Part shown: piece after piece, positions 47,128 through 51,010 of the stretch
Numbering within the stretch: the stretch's first letter is position 1
Layout of the letters: the number at the start of each line of letters is the position of its first letter
NCBI RefSeq assembly: GCF_010470665.1
Contig: NZ_VOPZ01000016.1
Coordinates: 1 to 51,010 of the forward strand
From: Desulfovibrio sp. JC022
Lineage (GTDB): Bacteria > Desulfobacterota > Desulfovibrionia > Desulfovibrionales > Desulfovibrionaceae
Reading direction: 5' to 3'
Length of the DNA: 51,010 bases
Notes under the pieces: generated by a model
The model's input: the letters and a program-made list of their open reading frames with translations, nothing else
Databases searched by the model: none
What the model was told of the DNA's origin: nothing
Program-made: the position numbers and the translations under genes

Positions 47128-49665
47128 TCAGCTTCTTTCTTTGGTTGCCTGCTGACTGAAATCCGGTAGCGGTACCGGGTCCTTGCGCCAGTTATCAAAC
47201 AGCCCCAGCACAATGGTCAGCAAGACCACAAAACTGTAAAAGACCCCCATCATCTGGATTCCGTTCAGCCCCGCAGCACTACCGCCGGTATAGATCACCG
47301 ATGCAACCAGAAAACCGAGGGCGGTGGGGAAAAGAATGGAGAAGGTCATCCATTTATACGATCCGGTCTGGACTTTGATCATGATGGTGGTCGCCAGACA
47401 AGGCGGGTAAAGGGCGAAGAAAATCATGACCGCCAGTGCATGCAGCGGGGTGAATCCGCCTTCGCCGGACTCGCTGCCCACGCGCTCTTCAAGGCTTTTA
47501 TTTTCATCCGCACCCTGCTGGTAAAGCACACCGATGGTGGCAACGCTGGATTCACGGGCCGCAAAGGATGACATGATCGCCACGTTGATTTTCCAGTTGA
47601 ACCCGGCCCACTGGGTCACAGGCTCAAGGCTGCGCCCGACCATGCCCAAAAAGCTGTTGCTGATGCGGACTTCCTTCATCTCACGGCGCAATGATTTACG
47701 GGAGGAAGAAAGTTTACGCAAAGCACGGTTCACAACCTTGGCGTCCTTGTCAGCTCCGGGCTTGAGGAACATGTACATGCCCGGATATTCAGCTTTGTAC
47801 TTCTCATTAAGAGCCAGTGAAGCTTCCTTGCCACGGGTGGACATCTTGTCGTTCTTGTAGTCGTGATAAAGGTTGAGCAAGTTCACAACGGACTGAACAT
47901 CCTGAAACTCTCCAGCATAGGAACTTTTCTTGATTTTGGTCTGGAAGGTCACCAGAGCCTGATCCATGCGCCCCTCGAATTCAGCCATCTTCTCAGCCGG
48001 AAGGCCGGGGAACTGAAGCAGGGTGAACACGCAGACGGAAACGGCAACAACAATGGAACCGACCTTCTTGATGTACTGCCATGTGCGCTCAACAGCCCTC
48101 TGCCCCACTCCGAAGATGGTCGGGGGATGGTACTTGGGCAGCTCCATGACAAAGGGAGCGGTCTCCATGGTTTTGAGCACCGTGGAGGTCAAAAGCTTTG
48201 AAATCAGCAGGGCCGCGAAGATGGTAAAAGTGGACAGGAAAAGCATGGCCCACGATTTATACTCAACAAAAAACACGTTGATCAGCAGGGTGTAAAACGG
48301 GATCTTGGCAAGGCAGTTCATGTAGGGAACGGTCAGGATGGTCGCCATTCTGGAACGTTCATCCGGGATGCCCTTGGTAGCCATGACACCGGGAACCGCG
48401 CAGCCCCCTGCAAAAACACCGCCGAGAATGTAAGGCAGGGTCGACTGCCCGTGCAGGCCGAAAGAATGGAACAGCTTATCCAAAATAAAAGCGATGCGGG
48501 CCATGTATCCGCTGTCTTCCAATATGGCGATCAGCGAAAACAGGATCACAAAAATCGGGATATAGTTAAGCAACCCGTTAGCGGAGTCCACCATCCACAA
48601 GCCCATGGAGCGGACATAGGGATCTTCCAGCAATCCGGCAGCGGGCAGGAGATCAGCGATGAAACTTCTCACTTTGGCGAGGTAAGGCCACCAGTAGTTG
48701 GTAAGCTCATAGCCCTGCACAATGGCCAACTGGTAAATGACGAAAACTGTAGCCACCAGAAAAAAAGGAGCGGCAAAGCGGTTCAAGACGATATTATCGA
48801 TCATGTCGGTAATTGTGTCGCGACCTTCTTTGTCCTCGGTCACGCAGGATTCGACAATATCAGTAGCCAGACGGTCACGGCAGCCGAGCATGAAATCGGC
48901 AACATCCATGTAATGGTCTTCCTCGAACTTGTCCCTGATCTCGTTCGCCTTGGTCTGCGCTGCGCTGTTTTCGCCGAGTTCTTCGCGCACAATGCGCCGC
49001 GCTTCACTGTCCCCCTCAATAAGCTTGACCGCCATCCAGCGCAGAGGATATTTCCCGGAGAGTGTGGTTTTGCCCATACTCTCTTCCAGAGCAGCCACTT
49101 CAGGTTCAAGTTCTTCGTAGGTTACGCGCAGGACGTTGTGTTCCTTTCTATTGGCGGTGGCGATGATGGCATCACGCAATTCGTTTTTTCCCTTGCCCTT
49201 ACGGCCAACAGTGGGAATGACGTCAACCCCCAAACGGTGGCTAAGTCGTTCCACATCCACATGAGTCCCGTTGCGCTTGGCAACGTCCATCATGTTTAGA
49301 GCCACCGCAATAGGAAAGTCCATTTCCAGCACCTGCAAGGTAAAATACAGGCTGCGTTTCAAGGATGAGGAATCCAGAACATTGACAACGACATCAGGCT
49401 GTTCGGTAAGCAGAAAGTCGCGGGCAACACGCTCTTCCAGGGAAAATGAAGTCAGGCTGTAGGTTCCGGGAAGGTCGACAGTCTCCACCCGCACATCTTT
49501 GTAGCGGTAAAAACCTGTCTTCTTGTCCACGGTAACACCGGGATAGTTGACGATATGCTGGTTCGCCCCGGTGAGCATATTGAAAGTCGTCGATTTACCG
49601 GCGTTCTGCTGTCCGGCCAGCCCGACCAAAAGGTTATCTTTGCGGGCTTCGTTGCTGCTGTTCAT
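47128..49665 (-). CDS. feoB: FeoB ferrous iron transporter
   Basis: This 845-residue protein has an N-terminal GTPase domain with G1 'GQQNAGKST' (about residues 18-26), G3 'DLPGTYS' and G4 'NMMD', a guanine-nucleotide-dissociation-inhibitor-like helical region, and a large C-terminal membrane domain with Gate motifs ('GGVFAGGCAVPGVMATKGIP' and 'SFAARESSVATIG'). It is the main bacterial ferrous iron uptake channel. An additional insertion of about 100 residues (about 560-665) separates membrane helices. It is coupled with feoA by a 42-base gap and is likely Fur-regulated. Confidence 0.96.
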   Translation of the reverse strand: MNSSNEARKDNLLVGLAGQQNAGKSTTFNMLTGANQHIVNYPGVTVDKKTGFYRYKDVRVETVDLPGTYSLTSFSLEERVARDFLLTEQPDVVVNVLDSSSLKRSLYFTLQVLEMDFPIAVALNMMDVAKRNGTHVDVERLSHRLGVDVIPTVGRKGKGKNELRDAIIATANRKEHNVLRVTYEELEPEVAALEESMGKTTLSGKYPLRWMAVKLIEGDSEARRIVREELGENSAAQTKANEIRDKFEEDHYMDVADFMLGCRDRLATDIVESCVTEDKEGRDTITDMIDNIVLNRFAAPFFLVATVFVIYQLAIVQGYELTNYWWPYLAKVRSFIADLLPAAGLLEDPYVRSMGLWMVDSANGLLNYIPIFVILFSLIAILEDSGYMARIAFILDKLFHSFGLHGQSTLPYILGGVFAGGCAVPGVMATKGIPDERSRMATILTVPYMNCLAKIPFYTLLINVFFVEYKSWAMLFLSTFTIFAALLISKLLTSTVLKTMETAPFVMELPKYHPPTIFGVGQRAVERTWQYIKKVGSIVVAVSVCVFTLLQFPGLPAEKMAEFEGRMDQALVTFQTKIKKSSYAGEFQDVQSVVNLLNLYHDYKNDKMSTRGKEASLALNEKYKAEYPGMYMFLKPGADKDAKVVNRALRKLSSSRKSLRREMKEVRISNSFLGMVGRSLEPVTQWAGFNWKINVAIMSSFAARESSVATIGVLYQQGADENKSLEERVGSESGEGGFTPLHALAVMIFFALYPPCLATTIMIKVQTGSYKWMTFSILFPTALGFLVASVIYTGGSAAGLNGIQMMGVFYSFVVLLTIVLGLFDNWRKDPVPLPDFSQQATKERS

Positions 49666-49707
49666 TATTATTATCCTATCAGTCCTGACTGTCCTGTTTA
49701 TGCTGGA

Positions 49708-49986
49708 TTAGTACTGCTCAACCTCAATGAGGCAGGCTTCTGATTTTCTAAGTGCCACCTTGTAGTTGGCAACACGGCACTCAATGGGGTCTCCAAGAGG
49801 AGCCCTGCGAATCACTTCAATGTCGGTCTGAGGTACGAAGCCGAGATCAAGCAGTCTCTGGCGAACCGCGCCTTTCGCATGGTGGCAGCGAATCTTTACC
49901 TTTTTACCAGAGCTTACTTCCATGAGTGTGCAGCACTTGCAAACCTTACCATGACCATGGCCGTGTCTATCCCTACGTCCCGGCAT
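49708..49986 (-). CDS. feoA: FeoA with His/Cys-rich N-terminus
   Basis: This 92-residue protein has a C-terminal FeoA SH3-like domain ('LDLGFVPQTDIEVIRRAPLG' and 'CRVANYKVALRKSEACLIEV'). The N-terminus is unusual: RRDRHGHGHG followed by CKCC (residues about 7-19), a likely metal-binding patch absent from typical FeoA. ATG 49986 was chosen because a ribosome site (gggaga) lies upstream; an open-frame extension to 50085 runs through the tandem repeats and is unlikely. It is upstream of feoB in the same operon. Confidence 0.88.
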   Translation of the reverse strand: MPGRRDRHGHGHGKVCKCCTLMEVSSGKKVKIRCHHAKGAVRQRLLDLGFVPQTDIEVIRRAPLGDPIECRVANYKVALRKSEACLIEVEQY

Positions 49987-50006
49987 ATCCGTCTCCCTCA
50001 ATGATC

Positions 50007-50090
50007 TTGAAATTGAATTCATTTCTCGACGATTTTGAAGTTGAATACAGTTATCGGCGATTATGAATTTGAATACGTTTCTCAATTACC
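50007..50090. repeat. Three 28-bp tandem repeats upstream of feoA
   Basis: Units begin at 50007 (TTGAAATTGAATTC), 50035 (TTGAAGTTGAATAC) and 50063 (ATGAATTTGAATACG), 28 bases apart, with near-constant 'TTGAAT(T/A)C' and 'CGAT' blocks. They lie just upstream of feoA. The spacing and AT-rich partial palindromes suggest cooperative regulator binding sites, most likely Fur. Confidence 0.65.
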
Positions 50091-50292
50091 CAAAAGAAAA
50101 TTTTTTATGCTATTTTAAGCGAAAAATAGCAAGGATAAATTTACAAATAAAATTTGCCTATCATTCTTGCTTTGGTTAAGTTAAAGGTTTTTCTTTTGTT
50201 TTTTTCAAAAAAAAACAAAAGAAATTTTTTTGTGGGTAAATTTATCAATAAAATTCAATTTTTGAATTCACGTGGCGGCTGTTCTTAAAAAA
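50091..50292. other. Noncoding region between the repeats and fur
   Basis: About 200 bases without a supportable gene. A 9-bp hairpin (TGCTATTTT/AAAATAGCA, 50108-50131) and a long A/T-only inverted repeat with 16-base arms (50190-50205 and 50209-50224) are visible. The second could end the fur transcript on the minus strand, although it lacks GC. Promoters for feoAB presumably lie here. Confidence 0.5.
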
Positions 50293-50742
50293 TCAGGCTG
50301 TGGGAATTCCTTTTTCCTGACACTCGGAGCAAATGCCGTAAAGGACCACCCGGTGACGGGTCAGAGTATATCCATTATTTGCGGCAAGCACTTCCTGCCT
50401 GCGTTCAAGGGCATCGCATACAAACTCAACCCTTTTACCACACTGGGTACAAACCAAGTGATCATGGTGGTTATGCCCGTATGCATGTTCATACATAGAA
50501 ACATTTTCGCCAAGATCAAGACAATCGGCCACCCCGGAATCAATCAGGAGCTTCAGGGTCCGATAAACAGTACTCATGCCGATTTCCGGCACTCTTTTGC
50601 GGACATATTCGGCTAATTGCTCCGCAGTGAAATGACCTTCAGTCTCAAGAAAAGTCTCAACAATTGCCCTGCGTTGCGGGGTAATGTTCAAACCTTTTTT
50701 ATTCAGATATTCAATGAATACGGTTTGCGGTTCTTTTTGCAT
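50293..50742 (-). CDS. fur: Fur-family metal-dependent repressor
   Basis: This 149-residue protein (from ATG 50742) has the Fur layout: an N-terminal winged helix ('ITPQRRAIVETFLE', 'ISTVYRTLKLL'-like 'MSTVYRTLKLLIDSG') and a C-terminal dimerisation domain with regulatory-site 'HNHHDHLVCTQCGKRVEF' and structural-zinc CxxC pairs (CTQC, CSEC). It could be Fur or PerR; adjacent feoA/feoB and iron genes favour Fur. A longer open frame reaching 50802 starts inside the IS-end region and is rejected. The IS200 right-end hairpin lies about 65 bases upstream. Confidence 0.92.
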   Translation of the reverse strand: MQKEPQTVFIEYLNKKGLNITPQRRAIVETFLETEGHFTAEQLAEYVRKRVPEIGMSTVYRTLKLLIDSGVADCLDLGENVSMYEHAYGHNHHDHLVCTQCGKRVEFVCDALERRQEVLAANNGYTLTRHRVVLYGICSECQEKGIPTA

Positions 50743-50806
50743 AGCAGAACGCCCTTTTTGTTGCAGATTAAATAAACGCTGCCGACACATATCACTAGTC
50801 ATAATA

Positions 50807-50855
50807 CCCCCGGCAAAGCCGGGGGCTTGAAATTTGTGAGCCGCTCAAAGCGGCT
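50807..50855 (-). mobile_element. Right-end hairpins of an IS200/IS605-type element
   Basis: CCCCCGGC/GCCGGGGG (50807-50825) and AGCCGCT/AGCGGCT (50839-50855) are the subterminal palindromes expected after tnpA in IS200/IS605 elements. The exact cleavage site was not determined. Confidence 0.7.
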
Positions 50856-50866
50856 TTAAGACCCCC

Positions 50867-51010
50867 CTAAAGGCGGAATTTCAGTTGCTCCAACCGCTTG
50901 TCATCTTGTTCTTGTTTCCTGATGTACTCGCGGATTACTTTCTCATCACGCCCGACCGTAGACACAAAATAGCCACGAGCCCAAAAACTTTGCCCCGCAT
51001 AACCGCGTGC
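50867..51010 (-). CDS. tnpA: IS200-family TnpA transposase, 3' end (cut by the window)
   Basis: The C-terminal 47 residues are visible, containing 'SFWARGYFVSTVGRDEKVI' and 'REYIRKQEQDDKRLEQL', the characteristic end of Y1 HUH transposase TnpA of IS200/IS605. The 5' end lies beyond the window, so completeness is unknown. It reads in the same direction as fur. Confidence 0.85.
   Translation of the reverse strand, partial: ARGYAGQSFWARGYFVSTVGRDEKVIREYIRKQEQDDKRLEQLKFRL

Noticed and set aside
50007-50090. CRISPR-like repeat spacing upstream of feoA
   Set aside because: Three 28-base units with no spacers and no cas genes; better explained as regulator sites.
50742-50802. Longer fur start at 50802
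   Set aside because: It would begin at the IS end, and Fur proteins normally start near the motif following residue 21 of that frame.
1-51010. tRNA or rRNA genes
   Set aside because: No cloverleaf or rRNA-like sequence was recognised; a tRNA search program would be needed to exclude them fully.

Overview
The window looks like DNA from a Desulfovibrionaceae sulfate reducer, possibly Maridesulfovibrio-like. The hints are the moderate GC content, the mosaic palindromic intergenic elements, the RP4-like tra/trb genes, and a duplicated iron/metal gene set (feoAB, fur, P-type ATPases). This assignment is inference; no rRNA or tRNA is present.

Region 1 (1-29282, + strand) is the transfer module of a conjugative plasmid or integrative element. 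Its order is traK-traL-traM-trbB-C-D-E-[toxin-antitoxin pair on the opposite strand]-trbJ-L-F-G-H-[type IVb pilus cassette pilN-O-P-Q-R-S-M-V plus a tail-collar protein]-trbI-traG, then a duplicated winged-helix protein with iteron-like repeats inside its gene, traF, topoisomerase III, a small hypothetical, and an ArdC/TraC antirestriction-primase. Together these encode a P-type (VirB/Trb) secretion channel, its coupling protein and DNA-processing helpers. The R64-type thin-pilus machine is nested inside the trb operon. Relaxase, oriT, integrase and element ends are not visible and may lie upstream of base 1.

Region 2 (29283-41342) is the most interesting part. Two convergent operons meet at a bidirectional terminator. 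The + operon holds a small CxxC membrane protein, three different P1B-type ATPases with Arg-rich N-termini, an HMA-like small protein, three glycine-rich membrane proteins and a protein with two FeoA domains. The - operon holds paralogues of the HMA-like/glycine-rich/YtxH-like trio in the same order, an extra HMA-like protein and a 48-residue His/Lys-tailed membrane peptide. The architecture matches, from general knowledge, the ferrosome (fez) iron-storage organelle clusters, but with three ATPases and a duplicated membrane-protein set. A Fur-box-like palindrome sits just upstream of the first gene.

Region 3 (41343-51010, - strand) is metal homeostasis: a Znu/Mnt-type ABC importer with two substrate-binding proteins and a DUF6162-like partner, a DUF4198 protein, a small secreted protein, feoB, feoA (with tandem 28-bp repeats upstream), a fur-family regulator, and the 3' end of an IS200/IS605 tnpA whose hairpin end lies about 65 bp upstream of fur.

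The working model is that Feo and the ABC importer bring metal into the cytoplasm, Fur senses it, and the P-type ATPase/membrane-protein cluster sequesters iron in a membrane compartment. The adjoining conjugation genes suggest, but do not prove, that the whole iron module is mobile.
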